From positions 1-35,215 of the forward strand of contig JAFUAD010000051.1 of assembly GCA_017460835.1 (NCBI GenBank): a stretch of 35,215 nt of DNA. The letters run 5' to 3'. The position numbers and the translations under genes are program-made. Of the stretch, positions 1 to 8,759 are shown piece after piece. Source of the stretch: Oscillospiraceae bacterium. GTDB taxonomy: Bacteria; Bacillota; Clostridia; Oscillospirales; Ruminococcaceae. Each line of letters begins with the position of its first letter. Position 1 is the stretch's first letter. The notes below the pieces were generated by a model that ran no database searches, was not told where the DNA came from, and saw only the letters and a list, made by a program, of their open reading frames with translations.

Positions 1-139
1 CAGTCAGATCTTTCGTCAGATTGTATGAAAACGACGCCGCTGGGCTGTCGCCCAGCAAGGAGTTTTCGTGCAAGATGACGAAAAAGCTGCAAGCAGATGT
101 GCCGCCAAGCCGTCAGGCGGGCTTTGTGCGGTGTTGCCT
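1..139. mobile_element. MITE-like element, copy 1 (right part)
   Basis: Bases from the window edge to about 139 match, in the same orientation, the core of the complete element at 26242-26415. Shared blocks include CAGTCAGAT, TTCGTCAGATTGTA, ACGACGCCGCTGGGC, GCCCAGCAAGGAG and GCAAGCAGAT, and both copies contain a GCTGGGC/GCCCAGC hairpin. The right end differs: it finishes GCGGTGTTGCC next to TTAA, where copy 2 finishes CAGTGGTTCCC next to TA. A TA follows at 140-141, matching the TA flank of copy 2. It lies inside the ATPase gene. The left end is outside the window. Confidence 0.7.
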
Positions 140-2537
140 TAAATATCTCAACAAGACGATCAATGTGTTCCAGCACGCTGATATACGGCGGGAAGGAAAA
201 CGGATTGATACGCAGGAGCTCTGTATACATCGGATTCGTTCCGTAAACCGTAACATTCCGGTATCCGCCAAAGACATTTTTATACTCTCCCTTTGCAGGT
301 TCTATCACAAGGAAAGTCCGGTTGAATTCATTTCGGATATCACTGAGAATATTGTAGATAAAATTGGATTTACCGGTACCGGTCGAACCGGTAATGAAAG
401 TGTGGGAGCATAAGCTCTGCAGATCCAGTTTTACCTGAATATGCGATTCAACCTTTCGCATATGGTATATTTTTCCGACATAAACGGTCTCGTCAGTTTC
501 CGCCTTTTCTGAAAAGTGCTGGATTTCACGCCCGAATGCAACGCTCTCGAGAACAGGAAGCCCGCTGACAGATTTTTTCGGCAAATTGAGCGCATAGCTG
601 AGCTCCCGCCCGGTCAGACTGACTGTTGCATTCACATGCGGCGGATACATCAGCCAGTTTTCTTCCATATGATCCAGCACAAATTCCGGATGCTGGAGCC
701 GGCGCAGGAATGTCAGGATTTGTGCAATATTCGTGTCGTTCCTCTTGTCATATTGCCAGAAATTCACTGCTGCTTGTGTCAGATAGGACTCATCTCCCTG
801 TGTCAGTGAAAGATACATATGCGCTGCATTATTGGTCACAGTCTGGCTTTTGGAAAGAAAATATGCTGAAAACTCCCACATTCCGAGTGCAGCACTTTGA
901 TCCAGACGCTTGATTTGCTTTTTTATGACCTCTAGTGCATCCTGAACTGTGTAGTTCGTAAACTGACGTGTCAATGTATCATTCTTCCCGACTGTTACCG
1001 AAACGGTTGAAGACCTGGCAAAGCTTGCTCCGATATTGGCACCGAGACTGTGTCCGACATTGGCTGCTTTGGAGGACATTTTCCCGATCGTGTCGGTTAT
1101 GGAGTGGCTTTGAGTTTCTGTCAAAGATGAACCTCTCATAACAGATTGAGACGTTGAAAGCGTTTTTGAAACTGCATCGCTAACAGCTTTAGAAAAAGAC
1201 TCTGATGATGCATCAGACATACTGGTGTTTTTCGCAATAGATTCGCTCATATTCTTAGCAATAGTTTTCGCAAATGACTCACTCCAACTTGTTGAAGATG
1301 AATTGCTTTTTGATTTGTTTTGTCCAAAACTAATCAATCCCAAAAAACTAAATCCGCCGTTTTTACCGCTAGTATTACTTTCAGTAGAATTCTGTGAGGA
1401 ACTACTTGATTCTTGTTCAGAAACAGAATCCCCCTCTGTTTTTGTTATAGTTGTCCCTTCTTGGGTAGTATGTGTATTGCCATGAGATTCCGTTTCGGTA
1501 GTTGTCTGAGTGTTTCCTTGACTTTCTCCTGAAGTATCTGTTGTAGATTCATTTTCACCACGCGCAACAGATTCCTGCTCGCCCTCAGCATGCGACTCAT
1601 TATCTCCGGTCGTATTTGTGATTCCCGTCTGCCGTCCGATGGATGCGCCGAGGTTGACACCGGTCGTTGCCGTAGAGGATTCTCCGGAGGTTTCGGTATA
1701 GGTAAATGCGGTAGACCAGGATGCATAAGGGGAGAGCTCTGAATAAAGCTCGCCAAGCTGTTCCTTCCGTTCCAGTGCTTCCTGAGAAGGTGTTGCAAGC
1801 AGGACAATCGTGTATTCCTCATCCTCGGTTTCCGGCACAATTCCGTCCAGCAGCTTTTCCATGCTCTGGCTGATAAATTTCTCCGATTTTTCGGTCGGGA
1901 CATTCGACACGATCGCAGCAGAGCAGTCTGCTGCATTCTTCAGCGGCTCCGGAATCCCGGTTCCGTATCCCCTCTCCCCTTCTGTAATAATCTCAGCACC
2001 CGGAAAATTACCGCGCAAAGCTGCTGTCAGTCTGTCACGCAGCATATTCGCAAAGCCCGGAAAGCTGCTCTCCGAATTATTGACAACAGCAAAGTATACC
2101 CTGACCCCGTTTCGTTTCCGATCATAGATCAGCGCAATATTGCATGCTTCCTCACTCAGTACACGATAGAGATTTGTGAGCTTGTCCAGATTATTTTCAG
2201 TCGGATCCGTGACCCATTTAGTGACTTCAAAATATCGAATCCTGTTGTTGAGGCTATCGTGATCCTCCTCATCGCCCAATGAAATCGGACGGTACAGCGT
2301 TTGCAGCTCAGTCAGATAGGCCTCATAGGCTTCAATTGCATAAGATCCGAGTCGCCGCTTTATGAATTCCGGGTCATTGTCCGGCTTTTCGGAAAGATAT
2401 TTTTCCCGCGCTTCTTCAACAGCCTGAAGCTGAAAAGAGCTGAGAGAGGATGCTTTCGCAACAAGGTTTCCGGCACGATCGGCTGCTTTATGAAGCAGCG
2501 AGCCTGCTCCTTTTTTTACAAGTGCCAGGACAGCCAT
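1..2537 (-). CDS. HerA/VirB4-type P-loop ATPase, interrupted by a MITE-like element and cut by the window edge
   Basis: The frame is open from an ATG at 2537 to the window edge. It starts one base after the stop of the dynamin-like gene (TAA-T-ATG), so translational coupling is likely. About 798 native residues are visible. They comprise a mixed N-terminal domain (residues 1-295), a Ser/Thr/Asn/Glu-rich low-complexity segment (about 300-470), a further domain, then a Walker A motif GSTGTGKS near residue 715, followed by FLVIEPAKGEY and LRINPF. These last motifs are typical of HerA/VirB4-like hexameric ATPases that act on DNA or proteins. Right after residues VEIF (near 142) the sequence becomes the MITE-like element. 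The frame stays open through the element to base 1, so the product is either a chimera or a truncated protein lacking the rest of the ATPase core (Walker B, arginine finger). The true 3' part lies outside the window. The family assignment is by motif only. Confidence 0.8.
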   Translation of the reverse strand, partial: MAVLALVKKGAGSLLHKAADRAGNLVAKASSLSSFQLQAVEEAREKYLSEKPDNDPEFIKRRLGSYAIEAYEAYLTELQTLYRPISLGDEEDHDSLNNRIRYFEVTKWVTDPTENNLDKLTNLYRVLSEEACNIALIYDRKRNGVRVYFAVVNNSESSFPGFANMLRDRLTAALRGNFPGAEIITEGERGYGTGIPEPLKNAADCSAAIVSNVPTEKSEKFISQSMEKLLDGIVPETEDEEYTIVLLATPSQEALERKEQLGELYSELSPYASWSTAFTYTETSGESSTATTGVNLGASIGRQTGITNTTGDNESHAEGEQESVARGENESTTDTSGESQGNTQTTTETESHGNTHTTQEGTTITKTEGDSVSEQESSSSSQNSTESNTSGKNGGFSFLGLISFGQNKSKSNSSSTSWSESFAKTIAKNMSESIAKNTSMSDASSESFSKAVSDAVSKTLSTSQSVMRGSSLTETQSHSITDTIGKMSSKAANVGHSLGANIGASFARSSTVSVTVGKNDTLTRQFTNYTVQDALEVIKKQIKRLDQSAALGMWEFSAYFLSKSQTVTNNAAHMYLSLTQGDESYLTQAAVNFWQYDKRNDTNIAQILTFLRRLQHPEFVLDHMEENWLMYPPHVNATVSLTGRELSYALNLPKKSVSGLPVLESVAFGREIQHFSEKAETDETVYVGKIYHMRKVESHIQVKLDLQSLCSHTFITGSTGTGKSNFIYNILSDIRNEFNRTFLVIEPAKGEYKNVFGGYRNVTVYGTNPMYTELLRINPFSFPPYISVLEHIDRLVEIFKATPHKARLTAWRHICLQLFRHLARKLLAGRQPSGVVFIQSDERSD

Positions 2538-2538
2538 A

Positions 2539-4965
2539 TTAGCTCACTTCACTTTCTGCTTCTGCCGCTCTTTCTTCTGCCTGCGGCGCAGGCTTCTGCA
2601 TTTGCAGCAGAGATTCTATGTATTGCGTGGTTTCCTGGAGAAGCTGCGCATGACTTTTTTTTTCGTCAACATCTTTTTGAAGCGCTGCGATTTTTCGTTC
2701 AGCTTCCCGCAGTTCTTCATTGAATGTACTGATCTTTTCACTTACAGAAGAAATGACCTTTCCGCACCAATTGTCAAAAACCTCAGTGTTTTGGTTTTTT
2801 ACTGCCTCGATGCGTTCCTTGACCAGTCGTTCAAACTCAGCAAGGAAATTTCGGCAGCAGCCGGAGTTGTTGTAGTTTTCTTTTCCGATCGGGATAAACG
2901 GAATAATCCCCATCCGAATTCCCTTGTGCTCCCGCAGATCAAACTCCACACGTTCCGTTTCCATATCGCTCATATCCAGAACAACAGCATCAAGGATCTT
3001 TTTTTGCGCCTGATTCAGCTTTTTGCTGTCTGTAATAATCGTGCGAAGGATTTTTTGGAAGACTGTTGTCCGTGTTTCCCAAAATGCTTCATTTTCACAA
3101 TTCGTCTCAGCGGATACTGCGTTAAGTAAATTATTGAGCTGCTCTGTAACATAGGTCTGCATTTGCTGAAGCGCCTGCTTTTCATCTCCTCCGTTTGCGA
3201 TCGCAACAGCCTTCAGTGAATTCCATTTTTGCTGGAAATCAACATAAATGCTGCTGTTACTGCGTGTTCCAAAGGTAGTATAGATTTTATTTCTTGCCTT
3301 GAACTCTTCATAGACCTTCAGAACCTCCATACGGAAGAAATCCGCGGCCTTGCTGACAACTGCCTTCCGCTGCACACTCATCGAATCTACAATCTGCTTC
3401 TTTTTTTCTTCAAATTCTCTTGTTGCTTTGGCAAGCGCATCGGTCTGGGCGGCTTCAATATTCCGGACATTCTCTGCGCATTTATCAGATGCCGTTTTCA
3501 GGTATCGGATCGCTTCATGGCATTTCACATACTGTGCATAGCGGCGTGCGTAATTCGCAAGCTCCAGTTCAATACTGGCAAGGCCGCTGTTATAGAGCAG
3601 AAGCGTATTGACACCGTCCTGTTCCGTCAATTCATAATCAAATTGCCTGCTGCGGTCAATAATATTGAAGGTGTATAGCTTCCTCTCGTCACTTTCATAC
3701 AGACTGCTGTTTTTTTCAAATATTTCAAATGTATCCAGATCAAACCAGCTTGATTCCTCGTGCGGATTTTCCTTTTTGCTTGCAAGGCCGAGAATTGATG
3801 ACACAAAAAATATCCGTGTAGATTTCCATTTGGTCAGCTTCAAGCCATCAATTTTATCACGCTTTTCTCCAAGTGAACGGGGGCCCTTGTCATCTGCCTT
3901 GTTGATTACGATCAATCCGTTTGTTGTATCCAGCTTGCTTTCATGTGTATGAAGCAGATTCAATAGGGCATCATTGTCAGTGTTGTCCATGGTATCCGGA
4001 GTTGTCAGAATAATCGGCAATGCATTTGTCTGCACTGTCAGGGCTTCATTCAACACTCTGAAATGCTCTCTGTTGCTCGCAGAATTGGAGCCTGGTGTAT
4101 CATAGATAACAAAATCAAATTTGTCCGTCGGCAAAAGCGTGTTCACATACGGAAGGGTGACCGTAATCAGTTCCCCATCGTTGAACATTTCACCGAACGG
4201 CCGGTTGGCATTCAGGAACTTCAAATAATGGTACATTTTTGCAATTGTGTCTTTTCCATTCTGAATCTGCGCCTGAATCATTGCTTTTACTTCATCATTT
4301 TCACCGGCAATGACCGGAATATCACTGTCAAAATTTACGGAATACTGACATCCGTTCACATAGACTGAAATTGTATAGGAATCCCTGCACTGGATCTTAC
4401 AGACCTTTGCCGTAGTCGGATCCGATGCACTCGGCAGAAGCTCTGCACCGACGAGGCTGTTGATGAATGCGGACTTTCCGGCACTATACAGCCCCATTAT
4501 GCAAATCGCGAGATCGGGTTTGATTGTTTTTTCATAGCTGTTGAGCAATTCTACAATGGCATCTTCTTTGTATTCCGATAAAATACCTTCCACCTCAGAG
4601 AATCTTGTCTTGATATTAGAAAGGGCATACTCAGCATCCAGAAAAAATGGCGGCTCTTTTATGCAGAAAATATTTTTGCTCTCATAGAATAATTCGACTA
4701 CACGTTTCAGGTCATCGAAATCATCCTGCGTGCCGATAAAATGCACTTCAATTCCAAGATCACTCGGATCAAGGTTATCAATTATTTTTACGATTTCATC
4801 TGCTCGGCTTTGCAGTGTCACATCGCGGGTGTATTTTGCATTTGTTAATTCAGAAAAAATATCTGACCGTTCTGACATATCAATATATTTGCCCTCTGAT
4901 TCATCAAACCAGAGATAATCCATCGTTTTTTCATACGGATCGCAGATCATCATCATTTTCATCAT
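2539..4965 (-). CDS. Dynamin-like large GTPase
   Basis: This is a large GTPase of the dynamin superfamily. Counting from the ATG at 4965 (808 aa), G1 is GLYSAGKS at about 158-165, G2 lies in DPTTAK, G3 is DTPG at about 289-292, and G4 is NKAD at about 355-358. The N-terminal 150 residues precede the G domain and are unlike classical dynamins. The C-terminal half is mainly helical and ends in a long coiled coil (to about residue 780) and an Ala/Glu-rich tail. I see no clear transmembrane span. A GTG at 4974 gives three more residues, but the GGAG at 4976-4979 is correctly spaced only for the ATG at 4965. It is the first gene of a two-gene operon with the ATPase downstream and has a consensus promoter (5028-5056). 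Bacterial dynamin-like proteins remodel membranes and some act in phage defence; a defence role here is inferred from the neighbours. Confidence 0.88.
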   Translation of the reverse strand: MMKMMMICDPYEKTMDYLWFDESEGKYIDMSERSDIFSELTNAKYTRDVTLQSRADEIVKIIDNLDPSDLGIEVHFIGTQDDFDDLKRVVELFYESKNIFCIKEPPFFLDAEYALSNIKTRFSEVEGILSEYKEDAIVELLNSYEKTIKPDLAICIMGLYSAGKSAFINSLVGAELLPSASDPTTAKVCKIQCRDSYTISVYVNGCQYSVNFDSDIPVIAGENDEVKAMIQAQIQNGKDTIAKMYHYLKFLNANRPFGEMFNDGELITVTLPYVNTLLPTDKFDFVIYDTPGSNSASNREHFRVLNEALTVQTNALPIILTTPDTMDNTDNDALLNLLHTHESKLDTTNGLIVINKADDKGPRSLGEKRDKIDGLKLTKWKSTRIFFVSSILGLASKKENPHEESSWFDLDTFEIFEKNSSLYESDERKLYTFNIIDRSRQFDYELTEQDGVNTLLLYNSGLASIELELANYARRYAQYVKCHEAIRYLKTASDKCAENVRNIEAAQTDALAKATREFEEKKKQIVDSMSVQRKAVVSKAADFFRMEVLKVYEEFKARNKIYTTFGTRSNSSIYVDFQQKWNSLKAVAIANGGDEKQALQQMQTYVTEQLNNLLNAVSAETNCENEAFWETRTTVFQKILRTIITDSKKLNQAQKKILDAVVLDMSDMETERVEFDLREHKGIRMGIIPFIPIGKENYNNSGCCRNFLAEFERLVKERIEAVKNQNTEVFDNWCGKVISSVSEKISTFNEELREAERKIAALQKDVDEKKSHAQLLQETTQYIESLLQMQKPAPQAEERAAEAESEVS

Positions 4966-5027
4966 AAAGCTCACACTCCAGGCTGTATTTTATCGAAAAT
5001 AATATTTTTTAGTGTGCTATATAAGTA

Positions 5028-5056
5028 ATTATATCACATAGATCATTCTGTGTCAA
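5028..5056 (-). promoter_or_regulatory. Consensus sigma-70 type promoter of the dynamin/ATPase operon
   Basis: On the minus strand, TTGACA (5051-5056) is followed after exactly 17 bases by TATAAT (5028-5033). Both hexamers are perfect. It lies about 63 bases upstream of the ATG at 4965 in an AT-rich gap. I see no other signal in 5057-5227. Confidence 0.85.
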
Positions 5057-5227
5057 GTTTTTACTGAAATTGAGTGAATTATGATTTCTATTTAGTCAGA
5101 ACCAACAAGACAATCCTGCCTTTTCCGTACATATAGCAGCGTTTCATATCTTTCTTCTGTAGGAAATTCCTTTCATTGCAGCTTTAAGCGCCGTATAAAC
5201 TTTGTACAATATCCTAAATCATTTAAG

Positions 5228-5884
5228 CTAAATAAAACTTAATGAGTACCCCTGCGAAATTTTCGACTTGCAAAGATACTCCGAAAGGATTGCCTCGGCG
5301 CGGAGCTTTGCACTGCGGAAGACGCTGCCGTCTGCGAGATATTCCTGCTCTTTCCGATTCTGAAACTCCCCCATCACATCCATCAGCTCCTGATCCTCAG
5401 TTGAAATCAGCCACGAATCATACACGGTTTTGACATACACGCTGTCCATATCAATCTGATTATATACGATTTGAGGTTTTGGCAAAGAAAGCGTGATCGT
5501 TTCCCTGTAATTATCGACCGTGATGTCCATTTCCGTCAGATCGAATCCAATCCCGATCTCACAGGTGAATGCGAGAAATGTCTCATCTGAGGAAAGTGGT
5601 ACCTTGAATCCGAATACCTCGCGGTGCTTCTCGTAGCTTTCCTGCACGGAGTATGCGTCCTTGATCGTCACGAGATCTCCCGCCGGACGCAGAATCTCCA
5701 TAACAGTTTTTTCGCTGATCACACCCTGCTCAGCCTGTCCCGCGGAGATATTCCCGGTCTGCGGCGGCTCGGCAGTCAGCCAGCGAACTGCATGCACCGC
5801 AGCCGCAACGATCAGCACAAGCACCGTCAGCGCGCCGATGCCGGTCAGGACGAGAATAGTCTTTTGCAGATACTCCTTTTTCAT
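5228..5884 (-). CDS. DUF4230-like membrane-anchored protein
   Basis: The start is the ATG at 5884, preceded by AAGGAGGGG with 5-base spacing; an upstream in-frame start lacks such a site. The 218-aa product begins with a short basic stretch and one transmembrane helix (about residues 8-30), followed by a linker and an outside domain. The domain contains ITVDNYRETITLSLPKPQ and DSVYVKTVYDSWL, the pattern I associate with DUF4230 proteins, whose function is unknown. It lies just downstream of the kinase/NB-ARC gene and the terminator at 5971-5999. A TATAAT-like box at 5925-5930 (minus strand) suggests its own weak promoter. The DUF assignment is from memory of the family pattern. Confidence 0.75.
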   Translation of the reverse strand: MKKEYLQKTILVLTGIGALTVLVLIVAAAVHAVRWLTAEPPQTGNISAGQAEQGVISEKTVMEILRPAGDLVTIKDAYSVQESYEKHREVFGFKVPLSSDETFLAFTCEIGIGFDLTEMDITVDNYRETITLSLPKPQIVYNQIDMDSVYVKTVYDSWLISTEDQELMDVMGEFQNRKEQEYLADGSVFRSAKLRAEAILSEYLCKSKISQGYSLSFI

Positions 5885-5970
5885 ACGAACCCCTCCTTGT
5901 CTGCACATTTTTCTGCGCAATACTATTATAGCAGACGCGAGAGACGGATTATAAAAACAGATTCCAAAGC

Positions 5971-5999
5971 AAAAGCAGGCTCACGATAAGCCTGCTTTT
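5971..5999 (-). terminator. Intrinsic terminator overlapping the end of the kinase/NB-ARC gene
   Basis: AAAAGCAGGCT and AGCCTGCTTTT form an 11-bp perfect stem with a 7-base loop. On the minus strand the stem ends in a T run just after the TGA stop of the kinase gene (5981-5983). The plus strand also ends in five T, so it could work both ways. Confidence 0.75.
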
Positions 6000-8713
6000 T
6001 CGCGTATTTCATCGCTGACCGGGCGGAACACGCCCTGATCTCTATATGCATCGTTCAGGCGGTCGATCTCTGTGATCAGCCTGCGGCATGTGCTGTAATC
6101 CTGCAATTCTGCATACACATCGAGCTGACAGTTCAGCAGCTCAGCACATTTATCGGTATACGGAATCAGCTCCGGATGCTGTTCGCAAATCTGTACGGCT
6201 TCTTCAAGTTTATCTGCCGCCGCCTGCAATTCTCCGAGATAAAACATGCAGTTTGCAGCCGGAATATGAATAATATCAATGATTTCCAGTTCGGTCGGGA
6301 AGATGCTGCATGCAATCTTCTCGGCCTGACTGATATACAGCATCGCTGTCTGATAATCCGGCTCAACCAAAGTAAAATACCACGCCGAAACCATGCAGAA
6401 ATAACAGTAGTTTTCGGAATGCTCCTGCCCGTATTTCCCAATCAAATCTTGCGTTTTCATGAGCAAATCAGAAATCTTTTCATGATACTCCGGATACATA
6501 CTGCGAATCAGGATACTTGCAAGCGACACGCAGTATTTTGTCAGATAATGCGGTGCTTCCGGCGCATCGGACTGCTCCGCCTCTGAGATCGCATGTTCAG
6601 CAGTCTCCACCTGTTTCAGGAACAGCTCCGCTTCGTCGGCATTCTCCGGCACATAACGCCCCGCAATCAGCGCGTCGTAGTAGAATCCAAGCATCTCATG
6701 GTACATTGCATTGACCAGATGCTCCGGATGCTGTTCCCTGTAATGCGCCGCCTCACGGACAATCAGCCGGATCTGCTCCGCATTCAGCATTCCCATGTAA
6801 ATGTCGATCATTTTCTGATGATCGTCCATGACCTGCACCGCTTTCGGCTCCTGCCAATGCCAATTCCGCACCGTTTCCGCAATCACCGGATGCAGCCGAA
6901 TCCTGCCGTCTGAGATCATCCACCCCTGCTGTGCAAGATTGTTGAGCGTATTGGAATTGATCATGGGATAAAACCGAAGCAGAAGCTCCGTTTCCAGTCC
7001 GCGCACATTCAGCAGCGCAAGGATTTTCAGTGTATGCGCGCTTTCGGGATGCATTCCGGCAGCGATAAACAAACCGGAAATGATCGAAGCAAGCGATGCA
7101 TAGACCTCCTCGCCGTCCTTGTAATTGCCGATTTTTTCGCCGGAAAAGTGCGAGAATCCGTGCTCGCGAATCAAATCCAGCGCAGTATGAATATCGAGAT
7201 TGCCCGCTGCGATCTGCCGCGCAATCAGCTCGATCACGAGCGTATGCTCCTGCACCAGTCCGGTGATCTCATCAAAGCAAACAGTTTCTTCTTTTGTCAT
7301 CTGCCGTTCCAGATTCAAAAGAATCAGCCGGCTGAGCGCAGTTTTGTCTGCGATTGCGCCGATTTCCAGATGCGCAAAGCTGTTTTTCGGCGGCTGATTC
7401 CGCGTGACGATCACGGTATCATAGCCGCAGTCCAGCACGCGGCTCAGGTCTTTGGTCACGGTTCCGCTGAAATTATCCAGCACGAACAGCACGCGCTTTT
7501 CCCCGCAGATATTCCGGAACTGTGTCAGCTTTCTGCGGAAGTACTCCCCTGCCGGTTCGCCGTCCTGCCGCCGAACCGTACTGATTTGCAGCTGGTCGTC
7601 ATCGTTGAATGTCCGCACAAAATCCCCGTCAAATTCCAGATAGACAATCACATCGTACTGATCTTTGTTCTGAATCACATAATTGCGGATCAGCGTGCTT
7701 TTTCCGATTCCGCCGATGCCGGTGACAAAGAGCGTCCTGTTCTGCTTGAGGCTTTCATAAACAGCTTGGAGCTCCTGCGCTCTTCCGACGAAATGCGGCG
7801 AAACCGGCGGCAGCTTCGGAATAATATACTCCCGCAGGCTGCATTCTTCGATCAGCGCATCCAGCAGCTTGACGATCGAATCGGTATCCGGAAAGCGGTT
7901 TGCTGCCGACGAGCGAAGCGTTCCCCGGAACAGCTTTGTCAGAAGACGCTGCACATCCGGGCGGTCAGAATATCGGCGGAATTCCCGCCTGCATTCATGA
8001 AACGGATAACTGGAAAAGCCGCGGTGCTCGGTATCCTCGGAATGCCTGCCGAACAGCAGATAAAACACAATCTCACCGATTGCATACAAATCCGCCGCAG
8101 AGCTGATTCGTCCCGCAGCAAAGGGATGATACTGCTCCGGCGCCGCCCATGCCCGTGTATAGGAATAAACCGATTCTGCTGACAATTCCTGCACTGCACG
8201 GATGCTGTCAAAATCAATAAACTCCACAAGCTGCGTCACGGTTTCATCCGACGCATTTTGCAGGATGAAGATGTTTTCTGGTTTCAGATCGAGCACCAGA
8301 AAGCCGGCCTGATGATACGCGCCGACGGTTTTTGCGATTGCCCTGCACAGCTCCAGATATTCCGGCAGCGTGAGGCCGGTCAGGCGGTCGAGCGTCGTGC
8401 CGCCGAAGCAGGCAATATCCGAATACGCCGTGTCGTTTGCCTCAAAGATGTGGCTGACCGGCGGCGTTCGGTTTTGCAGTGCTGCATTCTGACGCACACG
8501 GTTCTGCATCCTTGCGGCTGCAATAAAACGAGCCTTTCCGGCATCAAAATCTGCCGCATTCCGTGGGGCATACTCCTTCAATATGCACTGATATTGCAGC
8601 TCACCGCTCCGGCACTGTACCAGATACGCGGCAGCATTGGCACCTCTGCCCAGCAGCGCCGTGACAAAATATTCCCGGTTCTCTGCGGTCAGTGTCTCCC
8701 CTGTTTTCAGCAT
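5981..8713 (-). CDS. Ser/Thr protein kinase fused to NB-ARC (STAND) NTPase and helical repeats
   Basis: The 910-aa protein has three parts. Residues 1-285 are a Hanks-type kinase: Gly-rich loop GRGANAAAY at 22-30, catalytic Lys46 (ILKEY), Asp142 in LDLKPEN, metal-binding DFD at 167-169 in place of DFG, and APE at 191-193. The kinase therefore looks intact. Residues 305-610 are an NB-ARC-type NTPase: FVGR at 308-311, P-loop TGIGGIGKST at 331-340, Walker B VLFVLDNF at 408-415, VIVTRNQ at 434-440, then a winged-helix-like segment. Residues 630-910 are helical and probably TPR-like, a usual sensor region of STAND proteins. The ATG has a strong GGAAGGAGG, and TATAAT at 8736-8741 (minus strand) suggests a promoter in the 46-base gap. 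By family logic it is a signal-sensing switch whose kinase domain would be the effector or output; the target is unknown. Confidence 0.9.
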   Translation of the reverse strand: MLKTGETLTAENREYFVTALLGRGANAAAYLVQCRSGELQYQCILKEYAPRNAADFDAGKARFIAAARMQNRVRQNAALQNRTPPVSHIFEANDTAYSDIACFGGTTLDRLTGLTLPEYLELCRAIAKTVGAYHQAGFLVLDLKPENIFILQNASDETVTQLVEFIDFDSIRAVQELSAESVYSYTRAWAAPEQYHPFAAGRISSAADLYAIGEIVFYLLFGRHSEDTEHRGFSSYPFHECRREFRRYSDRPDVQRLLTKLFRGTLRSSAANRFPDTDSIVKLLDALIEECSLREYIIPKLPPVSPHFVGRAQELQAVYESLKQNRTLFVTGIGGIGKSTLIRNYVIQNKDQYDVIVYLEFDGDFVRTFNDDDQLQISTVRRQDGEPAGEYFRRKLTQFRNICGEKRVLFVLDNFSGTVTKDLSRVLDCGYDTVIVTRNQPPKNSFAHLEIGAIADKTALSRLILLNLERQMTKEETVCFDEITGLVQEHTLVIELIARQIAAGNLDIHTALDLIREHGFSHFSGEKIGNYKDGEEVYASLASIISGLFIAAGMHPESAHTLKILALLNVRGLETELLLRFYPMINSNTLNNLAQQGWMISDGRIRLHPVIAETVRNWHWQEPKAVQVMDDHQKMIDIYMGMLNAEQIRLIVREAAHYREQHPEHLVNAMYHEMLGFYYDALIAGRYVPENADEAELFLKQVETAEHAISEAEQSDAPEAPHYLTKYCVSLASILIRSMYPEYHEKISDLLMKTQDLIGKYGQEHSENYCYFCMVSAWYFTLVEPDYQTAMLYISQAEKIACSIFPTELEIIDIIHIPAANCMFYLGELQAAADKLEEAVQICEQHPELIPYTDKCAELLNCQLDVYAELQDYSTCRRLITEIDRLNDAYRDQGVFRPVSDEIREKAGLS

Positions 8714-8759
8714 CGAATCGACCTCCTTCCATCATATTATAACGCATTGTCCGGCGCCG

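Noticed and set aside
7034-8182. Long open frame on the plus strand (382 codons)
   Set aside because: It is antisense to the well-supported kinase/NB-ARC gene, has no ribosome site and no recognisable domain.
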